Assembly: GCF_016745835.1 (NCBI RefSeq)
Contig: NZ_JAERVL010000006.1
Coordinates: 248,001 to 312,000 of the forward strand
Origin: Caldalkalibacillus salinus
Lineage (GTDB): Bacteria; Bacillota; Bacilli; Caldalkalibacillales; JCM-10596
Length of the DNA stretch: 64,000 bases
Direction of reading: 5' to 3'
How positions within the stretch are numbered: position 1 is the first letter of the stretch; every line of letters starts with the position of its first letter. The notes under the pieces were generated by a model that was not told where the DNA came from, made no database searches, and worked only from the letters and a program-made list of their open reading frames with translations. Positions 1-8,744 of the stretch are shown here, piece after piece. A program made the translations under genes and the position numbers.

Positions 1-794
1 AGCTCTAAGTACTCAACGTTAGCACCTAGAAGAGAAGCTAGAGAATCACTAGTGTAAAGCGTAGCAGTTTCTTTCCACTCACCAGAGATTTCGATTTCTT
101 CGTCATCGTTTAGTGCTGGAGAATAAACAACGCCTTCTTCGAACTCAGCGTTGAATGCATCTTCTAAGATGCTGTTGTCAGTACCAACGAAAGAGCTGAT
201 GTCTTGGCTGTATACTACAGTTTCAACGTCAAGTGCAGCAGCAGTCATAACAGCTACGTCACCACGAGTTGCGTTAGCTTTAGCAGAGAAGTTAGCGTCA
301 GCTAGTAATCCAACAGAGTTAGCTTGGATCACATAGTTTGTAGGCCAAGATCCGCTTAAACCTTCGTCGTTGTAACCAGCTACACGAAGAAGTACAGTTG
401 CTACTTCAGCGTAAGTTACGTTGTTGTTAGGCTTGAACGTTCCGTCTGGGTAACCAGCGAAGATACCATTGTTAGCAGCAACGGATACGTATCCAGCAGC
501 CCAGTGGTCACTTGCTAAATCAGAGAATCCAGTGTTAACGTCACTTAGATACTCAGCAGACTCACCAAAACCAGATAGGTAAGCTACAATTTTAGAGAAT
601 TCAGCACGAGTGATGCTGTTGTCTGGTCCGAAAGAACCATCAGGGTAGCCTTCAAGAACACCTAGTGCTTGAAGCTTAGCGATTGAATCTCTTTGCTTTG
701 CGTCATCTACATCAGTTGGTAGTTGCGCGAAAGCAGGCATAGCTAGAGAGAAAACTAGCGCAAATACTAATAAAGACAATAAACTTTTCTTCAT
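1..794 (-). CDS. S-layer homology (SLH) domain protein, 3' end beyond window
   Basis: Only the N-terminal 264 residues are in the window; the gene runs off the left edge. It begins MKKSLLSLLVFALVFSLAMP, a signal peptide ending near AFA-Q, followed by three SLH repeats (about residues 30-200; motifs GYPDGSFGPDNSITRAEF and GYPDGTFKPNNNVTYAEV are readable). SLH domains anchor exoproteins to secondary wall polymer, so this is probably an S-layer or S-layer-like surface protein. The ATG at 794 has a strong ribosome site (AAGGAGGAG). An in-frame ATG at 866 with its own purine-rich site would add 24 polar residues ahead of the signal peptide; I prefer 794. A long leader and good sigma-A promoter fit high expression. 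Confidence 0.9.
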   Translation of the reverse strand, partial: MKKSLLSLLVFALVFSLAMPAFAQLPTDVDDAKQRDSIAKLQALGVLEGYPDGSFGPDNSITRAEFSKIVAYLSGFGESAEYLSDVNTGFSDLASDHWAAGYVSVAANNGIFAGYPDGTFKPNNNVTYAEVATVLLRVAGYNDEGLSGSWPTNYVIQANSVGLLADANFSAKANATRGDVAVMTAAALDVETVVYSQDISSFVGTDNSILEDAFNAEFEEGVVYSPALNDDEEIEISGEWKETATLYTSDSLASLLGANVEYLE

Positions 795-985
795 AACCTT
801 TGTTTCTCCTCCTTGAAATGCTTGTTTAGAATTTTGTGTGTTATTCTTATAGCTCTGTCCTCTCATATGTAGTGCACCCCCTCTCCTGAGTTGAGCAATC
901 TTATATTTAATAATGTCTACAAACAAAAAGCGTTTGTAGAAACTTGTAAACTAGTGTAAACCCATACGTGAATATGTACCTCATT

Positions 986-1014
986 AGTATACTATTTATC
1001 TACCGAATCGTAAA
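986..1014 (-). promoter_or_regulatory. Sigma-A promoter of the SLH gene
   Basis: On the minus strand, -35 TTTACG (1009-1014) and -10 TATACT (986-991) are separated by 17 bases. This leaves a leader of roughly 185 bases before the start at 794, typical of S-layer genes. Confidence 0.65.
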
Positions 1015-1275
1015 GGGTAAAACTGGTAGTCTTTTTAGTAGTGTACATATATTGCCAGTCGTCATGAAGTGACTGTATGAGCTGTTTTTATTGATCTCCA
1101 TATTCAACGTTAAGGCGTTGTTTTTTCGTCCTCACCCATGTTAAACGTATGAGTTTTGGAAAAGTTGCGTGTGTTTCATCATTTTTTTAAAAAATATTTC
1201 GAGATGAAAAACTTGTCGAAAAAAGATATGTAAGATCACTGTCAGTGAAAACGGCTATATCGTCAGTATGTTTTA

Positions 1276-1310
1276 TTCGATATACCCAACATGACTTCGA
1301 TATACCCAAC
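1276..1310. repeat. Two 15-base direct repeats, 20-base period
   Basis: TTCGATATACCCAAC occurs at 1276-1290 and again at 1296-1310. The 20-base period is about two helical turns, which suits an operator, but no regulator is known for it. Confidence 0.6.
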
Positions 1311-1435
1311 GACTGACCAACAGTGATTATTATACCTTTTTCCTATTCCTTGTGTCATTAACTAGTTTTTACCATCCTTGCGGAATGGGCGCAAATACAA
1401 TAGGATTTATATAGAGACAAAAGGAGTGTGACACA

Positions 1436-2083
1436 ATGCTTAAGACGTATAGAACGGTCAAAGGTTACGGTGAAAAAGAAATTGTGATAGATAAATCTCG
1501 CTTTATCGGATATGTTGAACGGGCAGAAACAGAGGAAGAAGCGACCACTTTTATAGAAAAAATTAAGAAACAACACTATAACGCCACGCATAATTGTTCC
1601 GCTTATCTTATCGGAGAGAACGACCAGATTCAGAAGGCACATGATGATGGTGAGCCAAGTGGAACGGCTGGCGTTCCGATGTTAGAAACGTTGAAGAAGC
1701 AAGGGCTGAAAGATGTGGTCGTGGTTTCAACACGATACTTCGGAGGCATTAAGCTAGGGGCTGGCGGCCTTATCCGTGCTTATACGGCCTCTACCGTTGC
1801 AGGCCTGAAAGCAGCCCACATCATTGAACGTCAGCTTCATCAGAAGGTGTCCGTGACAGTGGACTATACCTTACTAGGAAAAGTTGAGAATGATATCAGA
1901 CATCAGACCCACTTACACCTCGAACATATCGATTACCTGGAAAGTGTAACGATCCATGTCCTTGTGCCTATGGACGATGTCACAGCTTTCAAAAAGCGCA
2001 TCGTCGACCTGACAAACGATCAATGCCAAATCAAGGAGGACGACCAGCAGTATATCGATACTGTCATCGACTCTGAAGCATAG
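1436..2083 (+). CDS. yvyE: YigZ/IMPACT family protein YvyE
   Basis: A 215-residue protein of the UPF0029/YigZ family: an N-terminal IMPACT domain (about residues 15-125, with the family signature HDDGEPSGTAGVPML and the stretch DVVVVSTRYFGGIKLGAGGL) followed by a small ferredoxin-like C-terminal domain. Family members resemble regulators of translation and are called proline dipeptidase-like in some annotations; the exact role in bacteria is unsettled. Length is normal for the family. In Bacillus subtilis yvyE lies beside the LCP gene and tagO, so its position here next to tagO fits. The ATG has an AAAGGAG site 9 bases upstream. It converges on the SLH gene at 2258. Confidence 0.9.
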   Translation: MLKTYRTVKGYGEKEIVIDKSRFIGYVERAETEEEATTFIEKIKKQHYNATHNCSAYLIGENDQIQKAHDDGEPSGTAGVPMLETLKKQGLKDVVVVSTRYFGGIKLGAGGLIRAYTASTVAGLKAAHIIERQLHQKVSVTVDYTLLGKVENDIRHQTHLHLEHIDYLESVTIHVLVPMDDVTAFKKRIVDLTNDQCQIKEDDQQYIDTVIDSEA

Positions 2084-2084
2084 A

Positions 2085-2173
2085 AAAGAGGCCCTGAAGG
2101 GGTAACAGCATGCAAAGGTCAGTACACTCTTACCTTTGAACGGTGCCGTTGACTTCCCAACAAGGGCCTCTTT
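2085..2173. terminator. Structured bidirectional terminator between yvyE and SLH gene
   Basis: Outer arms AAAGAGGCCCT (2085-2095) and AGGGCCTCTTT (2163-2173) pair perfectly and run into T6 on the plus strand. Unlike a simple terminator, the 67-base interior contains two more hairpins: CAAAGGT/ACCTTTG (2113-2119, 2132-2138) and AACGG/CCGTT (2139-2143, 2146-2150). It separates two converging genes. Confidence 0.7.
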
Positions 2174-2257
2174 TTTCATATTCAACTCTACTTAAATGAT
2201 ACTAAGTACTGACTCGTTAACATTGCTGTTAACACCGCTATTAACACTGCATGCCTC

Positions 2258-5200
2258 TTACATACTCGGAATGCGCTTCTCTTGTAACAATACACGCATC
2301 ATCACCGCTGCTGCTTCGGCACGGGTAAAGTTTGCCTTCGGGTCAAAGTAGTAAGTCGGTCTTCTCTCATCTGCTCCGACCACATTCGGCTTCCCTTCGA
2401 TTAAATCGGCTCTAGCCACGGCGACCACTGACGGGATTGCATACGCGTCGAAGTTATGAGCGTCTGTGAATTCGCGTTCCAATCGTTGCCGTGCACGATC
2501 TGGATCACTTTCTAATTTGAGGTCAGCTGCACGGGCAATCATGACAGCCGCATCTTCTCTCGTAATATTCTCCCGAGGTAGGAAACGCCCACCTAGGCTA
2601 CCACGTACAATGCCGACTCTAGCAGCCGTCTCAATATACTTATATTCATATAACCCAAATGAGTAGGGATCGACTTCACGCACATCAGTAAATGTCCCTT
2701 GGCCCTCATAATCGAGCGGTATTTCAAACGCTCGTACGAGTAGCGATGCGAATTCACCCCGTGTGATCGGTTCATTGGTCACAAAGCGATTGGCTTCTTT
2801 GGACTGCATCATGCCTTTGGAATATAACGTTTCAAGGTGATTTCTGGCCCAAGGGTGGCCGATCACATCATCAAATGAACGATCCATATACATGACGACA
2901 TAATAACCAAATTCTTGTACGGGCACAGTAATCGTATTTCTTCTCGGATCGACGACCCCGCCTATGTTATTCCATTCGAAGCGTTTGTTACCTAAGTGGT
3001 CTTCGTTATACCCGTAATGATAGACCGTGAGATAACGCCAAGCGGATTCTACCATATTGGGGTCATAGCTTAATGTTAATTCTCCTACCTCAGACGGCAC
3101 ATACAGATCGCTATAGTTATTCGCCGTCTTCGTATAGAACTCTTGTCCTCGTTCATATGGATATAGCCCGCTTCCGAACAGATTATCATGCTGGTCCTCA
3201 GATTGCGTGACCATGCCCGCATCAATCCAGAACATGTGACTCGCTTGTCTGAAGCGTCCGGTCGGTTCTGTCAAATACAGGTGTCCTCTCTCCCAGTCGG
3301 AACGTGATTCGAACTTAGACTCTTCCCCACGTAGTGGGTGTAACGCCTTATTCACTCGTCCGTCTACAGGGTCGGCTATCCCCACTAAAACATCTCTCGT
3401 CGGAGATAGATACTGATTAGACGCTGTTGGGTCGTTCGCTCTCAACACAGTCCCACGTGGAAATCTTAGTTCAAACTGGCGATCAAAAGCACGGATACGA
3501 CTATTGTCGATACTCTCCTTAAATTGTGCACCCACAACCGGGGTATCTGTATTCACGAGGGTGATTTCAGCCTCATCTTCTCTATCACCACGTACGATGG
3601 TAAAGGCCACCTTATTATCTCCGCTACGTAAATCCTTCAGTTCAAAAACAAATAAGTCTTTCGTTTCATTGCCGATCTGTACGCTTTGGGTCTCCGTGAC
3701 TTCCTCATCACGATCGTAAATGATCTTATCGGCCCCTTCTGCCTCTACGTACATCCGTGTGAAGTTACCATTTACCGTTCCTACTTTGGAAATAGGGTCC
3801 ACATTCGGGTAATGCACAACGTAAGGTGCAGGTTCACGCACAATTTCTAACATACGTGTATTGTACAAACCACCTTCGTTCGAGGCAGTGATTTCAATTG
3901 AATTCGTTCCCGTGCCGAAGAGAGGGATGTTATGTGATGTCAATGTGGCGTTACCTAGCCTGCCACTCGAATCACTATTCACGTCAATCGCATCTATTAA
4001 CTGATCAGACCCTTCTTGACGATCAAAACGTTTGGCGGAAGCGTTCCATTCATAACGTGCTTCTAGTGTGATCGAGGTTTCATCCTCGGCATATTTGTTC
4101 ACTACAACATGAATTTCGGACGCATTACGTACGGCCGTCTCAAATTCTATACTACTTTCCTGCGTATAATAACGGTAGTCCTCACCGTCTAACTTCGTGT
4201 AATCATGATCTCTAAGGAAAGCAGACTCAAGATCTAAGCTGTACACCTCTGGTACGTTATCCTCAAAATAGAATAATTCATACGTAAACGTTGTAATAGG
4301 AGCAGCGCCGCCTACTGGATTACCATCGGCGTCCAGCTGACCTTGCGCATACACCTCGATGATGAGATTGTTTTGTCCATTGACCAACTGCCAATCGCTT
4401 CTATTCTCATGTGCATTGCTACCAAAACGGAAGCGAAACTCCTCAAACGTGCCCGACTCTTCGTAAATATCTTCATCACGAACAGCATCATACTGGTCGT
4501 TGAGTCGGACTCGAATGTCTCCCCACTGTTCAGACGGGATATTCACGGGCTTCATCTGAAGAACTGGACCGTTAAATGGATTGCCTTCGTTGTCGGTTCC
4601 TCTAGGCACATTTTCATTCGTATTAAATATCTGGCCGTTATACACGTTGGTAATGTAAACGTAAGGTGACGGATTATAATTGACAAGGTACTCTTTTGCT
4701 CCTACCCTATGCTCCGTTTCATTCGCATCGGTCGGAACAAATTTCAGTAGGCTTTGACCTTCAGGTAGGTCATTCTTATCTAACCTGACAAGGATGTACT
4801 CGCCATTATCTCCTGCTCGCTGTGTAAAAGGGCTGTCGTTAATGGCACCCGTTTGGTGGTTGGTGTAGACGTTCACTCCTGTGGTGTTGTTTTTCCCTTC
4901 CACTAAAAATTCGATAGCTGTTGTGGTGACGTTAATCTCAACCCCACTGAATAACTCCGTCCCTGATTCCTTGAATAATACTCTAGAAATATAGGGGTTA
5001 TTCTCATTGACATAGTAATAGATGAACGATTGAGACTCAGAATCATAGCCCATGTTAGAGTGAAAATTCACATTGAGCATCTGTTGAGACTGGCTTTGGT
5101 CAACCGGTAAGCCCTCAATTGTCACATTGCGAATAAGATAGTAATCCTGATAAGCTTCAGCTGTGTAGGACTGACCGTTCACACTCGCTTGTCCATTTTG

Positions 5201-6202
5201 ATCGATCTGTATCGTTTCTTGCACCTCTCCATTCACTTCTAAATCAATGGTTTGATGCGTCGGCATGTTGGCTTCACGATTAACCTTAATATCCGTGCTA
5301 AAGGTCAGCTCAAAAGGACCATCACTGTTCGTCGCTTCTAATGTCGGCTGCTTAAAGAGCATACTGTCTCCTTCAAGCTGAAGGTTGCCGCTTTGTGTTG
5401 CCGCTTCGTCCACTTCCGTATTAAACAAGAAGTTCTCCCCGTTGTTATACACAAATTGACGATCGGCCTGATACGTCTTCAACGGATTAGCGGCAATGAT
5501 GGTCAGATCATTATCCCCTGGGCGTAGGCTCAGGTCGACGTTAGATTCACCGGCCGTGAAGGAAAACTCCCCTGTCTCAGGGTAGAAAAAGCTCGCTAAC
5601 TGCCCTTCGCTATCCCCGAACGTGTACCCTCTCACTTCCGTAGCATTAGGTGCCACCCCGTCAATGAAAACACTATTCTGTTGAGGAATGGGGTTCTCCT
5701 CTGGGACAAAAATCCCATTCATGAAGGTTTCGTCGTTAATCTTCAAATCTGTGATGGTCGCCACTTCAGTAAACGTCACCCAAGCTGGCAACGACCTCGG
5801 CTGTGAAGGAGAATCGAGTTTGACGGTAATTTTATTTAACCCTTCAGATAACTCGACATCTTCAAAGCGAATCGTTTGTGTTCCCACACTAATCGCTGGG
5901 TTATCCTTTACCTCCCGTGTGATGTCAGTATCGACGTTATGTACCTCGTAGTAAAGGTCGGGTACGTCATCATCGGCGATCTGAGTGTAGTTCACTTCAA
6001 CATCGATTCGACGTGACGTGACTGTTGATGGTTCATTGTAATCGCTGCGGCTCCAATCTGGATGTCCATCTTCTTCAGGCGCGGTGGCCCAGGATAGTAT
6101 CTCTAGGTTAGGTGCTGCCTGTACCGTTTCCATTGGTGGCCATAGCGTCACAATGAGTGCTGTTATTAACAATAAAATGGTCGACTTACGTACAATCCTC
6201 AC
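2258..6202 (-). CDS. Large exported protein with C-terminal SLH domains
   Basis: A 1314-residue secreted protein. It starts with GTG, preceded by GGGAGTGG; the nearby ATG at 6206 is out of frame and stops at once. A signal peptide occupies about residues 1-29 (hydrophobic ITALIVTLWPP, then QA-A). The long middle (about 30-1120) reads as a series of beta-rich, Ig-like segments and I recognise no enzyme motif. Three SLH repeats fill about residues 1130-1305, including EPITRGEFASLLVRAFEIP, ENITREDAAVMIARAADL and NFTRAEAAAVMMRVLL. It is therefore probably a wall-anchored structural or adhesion protein. It lies between yvyE and tagO, whose product starts wall-polymer synthesis. No catalytic domain can be claimed. 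Confidence 0.85.
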   Translation of the reverse strand: MRIVRKSTILLLITALIVTLWPPMETVQAAPNLEILSWATAPEEDGHPDWSRSDYNEPSTVTSRRIDVEVNYTQIADDDVPDLYYEVHNVDTDITREVKDNPAISVGTQTIRFEDVELSEGLNKITVKLDSPSQPRSLPAWVTFTEVATITDLKINDETFMNGIFVPEENPIPQQNSVFIDGVAPNATEVRGYTFGDSEGQLASFFYPETGEFSFTAGESNVDLSLRPGDNDLTIIAANPLKTYQADRQFVYNNGENFLFNTEVDEAATQSGNLQLEGDSMLFKQPTLEATNSDGPFELTFSTDIKVNREANMPTHQTIDLEVNGEVQETIQIDQNGQASVNGQSYTAEAYQDYYLIRNVTIEGLPVDQSQSQQMLNVNFHSNMGYDSESQSFIYYYVNENNPYISRVLFKESGTELFSGVEINVTTTAIEFLVEGKNNTTGVNVYTNHQTGAINDSPFTQRAGDNGEYILVRLDKNDLPEGQSLLKFVPTDANETEHRVGAKEYLVNYNPSPYVYITNVYNGQIFNTNENVPRGTDNEGNPFNGPVLQMKPVNIPSEQWGDIRVRLNDQYDAVRDEDIYEESGTFEEFRFRFGSNAHENRSDWQLVNGQNNLIIEVYAQGQLDADGNPVGGAAPITTFTYELFYFEDNVPEVYSLDLESAFLRDHDYTKLDGEDYRYYTQESSIEFETAVRNASEIHVVVNKYAEDETSITLEARYEWNASAKRFDRQEGSDQLIDAIDVNSDSSGRLGNATLTSHNIPLFGTGTNSIEITASNEGGLYNTRMLEIVREPAPYVVHYPNVDPISKVGTVNGNFTRMYVEAEGADKIIYDRDEEVTETQSVQIGNETKDLFVFELKDLRSGDNKVAFTIVRGDREDEAEITLVNTDTPVVGAQFKESIDNSRIRAFDRQFELRFPRGTVLRANDPTASNQYLSPTRDVLVGIADPVDGRVNKALHPLRGEESKFESRSDWERGHLYLTEPTGRFRQASHMFWIDAGMVTQSEDQHDNLFGSGLYPYERGQEFYTKTANNYSDLYVPSEVGELTLSYDPNMVESAWRYLTVYHYGYNEDHLGNKRFEWNNIGGVVDPRRNTITVPVQEFGYYVVMYMDRSFDDVIGHPWARNHLETLYSKGMMQSKEANRFVTNEPITRGEFASLLVRAFEIPLDYEGQGTFTDVREVDPYSFGLYEYKYIETAARVGIVRGSLGGRFLPRENITREDAAVMIARAADLKLESDPDRARQRLEREFTDAHNFDAYAIPSVVAVARADLIEGKPNVVGADERRPTYYFDPKANFTRAEAAAVMMRVLLQEKRIPSM

Positions 6203-6316
6203 TCATGTCCACTCCCTTAAGTTATTCTTGTTCTGGTTATCAAATCAAAAACCTCATTACTCTCTATATCGACAAAATCTAGCATATCTTTTAGAACTTA
6301 ACCTAAAAAATAAACT

Positions 6317-6354
6317 AAAAAACCACCTTATGCATAAAAACGCAACAGGTGGTT
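6317..6354 (-). terminator. Rho-independent terminator of tagO
   Basis: AACCACCT (6321-6328) pairs with AGGTGGTT (6347-6354), and the minus-strand transcript continues into TTTTTT. It lies 56 bases past the tagO stop codon and upstream of the large SLH gene. Confidence 0.75.
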
Positions 6355-6409
6355 ATATTTACTCATCTTCATTTATAGAGTAGTAGCGATTATACTGTTC
6401 AATGGCCTA

Positions 6410-7513
6410 TTACTTCGAACTTGAACCCTCTAGCCAACGATAGCCTTTCTTGATGAGGTTCGTTACTGGGCGGTCTTTGGTATTCACTAGACCGATGGCT
6501 TCTGCCCCCACTTGTAAGGCTAGCGCTAATACGCTGACCAGCACCAGTGTAAACCATAACTCGGTCTTAGATAACAGGATGGCACAAGTACCGAATGCTG
6601 CCGCAATCCCATAAATAATAAGCACCGTCGCACGATGGCCAAACCCGAGGGCTTGGATACAGTGGTGTAAATGGTTCTTATCCGCTTCAGATATCGGTTT
6701 GCGGTTGACAATACGGCGGATAATGGCAAAAAACGTATCAGACAACGGCACACCAAGGATTAGGATGGGGATAATGAATGACGCCAGCGTCACCTGCTTG
6801 AACCCTAACAACGACAAGGCGGCCAGATTAAAACCAAGGAAAAGCGCGCCCGTATCTCCCATGAATATCTTAGCAGGATGGAAATTAAAGCATAAGAAAG
6901 CGATAATAGCACCTAATAAAATAGCGGCGTATAAAGCCACAAAACCGTTCCCCATAATCAAGGACATCACGAGAATTGTCCCTGTGGCAATGCCTGACAC
7001 ACCGGCTGCTAAACCGTCTAAACCGTCAATAAGGTTGACAGCGTTCGTCACCCCGACGATCCAAAAGATCGTGATAGGAATAGCAAACCAACCTAGAATC
7101 CATGGGGCTTCCTCAAAAGGTAAATTCAATAATTCCATACGAAGCCCGAATCCCACAACTGTAATCGCTGCTGCTAGCTGACCCGCTAACTTCGCTTTTG
7201 GAGAGAGCTCCATCATATCGTCTAATATACCAATGACGATGATAATCAATCCGCCGAGGAATAACCCCCAACCGATCATGGTATGAGGCATAAATCCAAT
7301 AAAGGCGAAAGCAAAACCGATAAAAATCGCCAGTCCACCGAGACGTGGCATAATTTTGCTATGCACTTTTCTATGATTGGGTTTATCTACTGCGTCGATG
7401 CGAAATGCGAGTTTCTTCACGAATGGTGTACTTACATAAGTGACGGCAAAGGCGAGTAACGCCCCGATGATATAATATATTGTAGAAAATTCGTACTGAT
7501 AAATGACTTCCAT
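6410..7513 (-). CDS. tagO: Undecaprenyl-phosphate GlcNAc-1-phosphate transferase TagO
   Basis: A 367-residue polytopic membrane enzyme of the MraY/WecA/TagO family. It transfers GlcNAc-1-phosphate from UDP-GlcNAc to undecaprenyl phosphate, the first step of wall teichoic acid and related wall polymers. Visible motifs: DKPNHRKVHSKIMPRLGG after the first helix, the metal-binding GILDDMMEL, NLIDGLDGLAAG, and the cytosolic HLHHCIQALGFGHR loop; about ten membrane segments. Length is typical. It is followed by its own terminator and preceded, across 137 bases, by tagA on the same strand. The leader carries three 21-base tandem repeats. The enzyme probably feeds both tagA and the polysaccharide locus. 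Confidence 0.95.
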   Translation of the reverse strand: MEVIYQYEFSTIYYIIGALLAFAVTYVSTPFVKKLAFRIDAVDKPNHRKVHSKIMPRLGGLAIFIGFAFAFIGFMPHTMIGWGLFLGGLIIIVIGILDDMMELSPKAKLAGQLAAAITVVGFGLRMELLNLPFEEAPWILGWFAIPITIFWIVGVTNAVNLIDGLDGLAAGVSGIATGTILVMSLIMGNGFVALYAAILLGAIIAFLCFNFHPAKIFMGDTGALFLGFNLAALSLLGFKQVTLASFIIPILILGVPLSDTFFAIIRRIVNRKPISEADKNHLHHCIQALGFGHRATVLIIYGIAAAFGTCAILLSKTELWFTLVLVSVLALALQVGAEAIGLVNTKDRPVTNLIKKGYRWLEGSSSK

Positions 7514-7534
7514 ATTAAGACACCTCTTTGTGGT

Positions 7535-7596
7535 GTGATGATTTCATTTCATTGTGTAAAGATTCCATTACATTGTATGATGATTTCATTTTGCGA
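7535..7596. repeat. Three 21-base imperfect tandem repeats upstream of tagO
   Basis: Consecutive units at 7535-7555, 7556-7576 and 7577-7596 share the core GATTYCATT(T/A)CATTGT; the third unit diverges at its end. They sit 22-83 bases upstream of the tagO start. A 21-base period puts every copy on the same face of the helix, as in PhoP or other response-regulator sites, but I cannot name the factor. Confidence 0.6.
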
Positions 7597-7650
7597 AAAA
7601 TGTCCTTCACAAGAATAAATGTTACATGTCCTTTCAATTTTTGACAAGCG

Positions 7651-8409
7651 TTATTTTTCGCTATTTTTCGCCTTGCGCACCTTCAATACGAAACGGGGCA
7701 AGTCTAGCTGGCGTTTCCAACGGCTAGGTTGCGAAAGTAAACGATGAAGCCATTCTAATCTTAGCTTCTGCCACAGCACTGGCGCCCGCTTAACCTCACC
7801 TGCAAGGACATCTAAGGACCCGCCGACACCGATGGCCACTTTTGCTTGTAGTGTCTCTTTATACTTTGCAATCCACTGTTCCTGTCTCGGGCAACCTAAA
7901 GCGACGAGTAACAAATCCGGTTTCGCTGCATTAATTTGTCGGACGATGGCTTCCTCGTCATCAGGATGGTAATACCCATTCTTTCGACCGACGACGTCGA
8001 TTTGTGGGTATAAAGCCCTAATTTTCTCTGCTGCTTTTCGATTCACTTCCTCATTGGCACCCAAAATGTAGACAGAAAATGGCTTTTCTTGGGACGTTTG
8101 GCACACTTGATGAAGCATGTCATATCCTGCGACTCTCTCAGGTACGGGGTCCCCAAGATGGTTCGCTGCCCAGACAATGCCAGTACCGTCAGGCGTCACG
8201 AGATCCGCATCCTGTACGATGCGCTTTAGCTCTGCATCACGCGTGGTAAACATCACGATTTCAGGATTTGCGGTCACAATGTGATGTGTATGCGCCATGT
8301 CTGTCCTTAATGTATGCAGACGTTTAGTAATCCACTGTGTGGTCTCTGTCATGTCCATTTTAGAAAAAGGAATGCCAAGTACGTTCACTGTCTTCCACTG
8401 TTGTGTCAT
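7651..8409 (-). CDS. tagA: WecG/TagA/CpsF glycosyltransferase TagA
   Basis: A 252-residue GT26-family enzyme. TagA adds ManNAc from UDP-ManNAc to GlcNAc-diphospho-undecaprenol, completing the linkage disaccharide of wall teichoic acid. Diagnostic motifs: ITANPE-like VTANPEIVMFTT, VTPDGTGIVWAANHLG with the catalytic Asp, SVYILGANEEVNRKA, and LLVALGCPRQEQWI. The C-terminal basic tail (WLHRLLSQPSRWKRQLDLPRF) is the family's membrane-contact region. Length is normal. It is upstream of tagO on the same strand. A separate ECF-type promoter is visible about 120 bases before it. No tagB/D/F genes lie in the window, so the polymer built on this linker is unknown. Confidence 0.93.
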   Translation of the reverse strand: MTQQWKTVNVLGIPFSKMDMTETTQWITKRLHTLRTDMAHTHHIVTANPEIVMFTTRDAELKRIVQDADLVTPDGTGIVWAANHLGDPVPERVAGYDMLHQVCQTSQEKPFSVYILGANEEVNRKAAEKIRALYPQIDVVGRKNGYYHPDDEEAIVRQINAAKPDLLLVALGCPRQEQWIAKYKETLQAKVAIGVGGSLDVLAGEVKRAPVLWQKLRLEWLHRLLSQPSRWKRQLDLPRFVLKVRKAKNSEK

Positions 8410-8530
8410 TTATTATCACACCGTTAATTGATATTTTCCTATGCAAAGATGTTAGCGAAAAAGGATTCATTCGGAGAAGCTATAAAGCTGAACAAAATTA
8501 AAAATCCCTTTCCTTCACTCTAGGAATTTA

Positions 8531-8556
8531 AACGTATTTCGTCGAGAAAAGTTTCA
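8531..8556 (-). promoter_or_regulatory. Candidate ECF-sigma (SigW/X/M type) promoter of tagA
   Basis: On the minus strand TGAAAC (8551-8556), then 16 bases, then CGTTTA (beginning at 8534). This matches the TGAAAC-N16-CGTA pattern of Bacillus envelope-stress ECF sigma factors. Assignment to one factor is not possible by eye. Confidence 0.5.
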
Positions 8557-8690
8557 ATTTGACTATAAATCTGTTAATGATTGTATCATGGGGGCATGAG
8601 GACGTAAAGAAACCTAAATCAGTCTTGAAAAAGAGTCCCCTGTACCATTTTCTTAATCACTTGTTACAAAATTGAGAGCATCGCTTGCCG

Positions 8691-8721
8691 TAAAAAGAGC
8701 CACCCCTTTAGAGGTGGCTCT
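8691..8721 (-). terminator. Terminator of the polysaccharide operon
   Basis: AGAGCCACC (8696-8704) pairs with GGTGGCTCT (8713-8721); the minus transcript ends in TTTTTA. It lies 23 bases past the 802-residue ligase-like gene. Confidence 0.8.
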
Positions 8722-8744
8722 ATAAATGACTGCTTTAACTTTTT

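Larger units (their letters stand above)
795..1435. other. Intergenic leader between SLH gene and yvyE
   Basis: No gene was found. The stretch holds the sigma-A promoter at 986-1014, an inverted repeat CTACAAAC/GTTTGTAG (917-924, 932-939) inside the SLH leader, two exact 15-base direct repeats at 1276-1310, and a minus-strand TATAAT at 1329-1334 without a convincing -35. The yvyE ribosome site (AAAGGAG) is at its right end. Confidence 0.6.
8410..8744. other. Intergenic region between tagA and ligase gene
   Basis: No gene seen. It contains the ECF-like tagA promoter (8531-8556) and, at its right end, the terminator of the polysaccharide operon (8691-8721). Confidence 0.6.
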
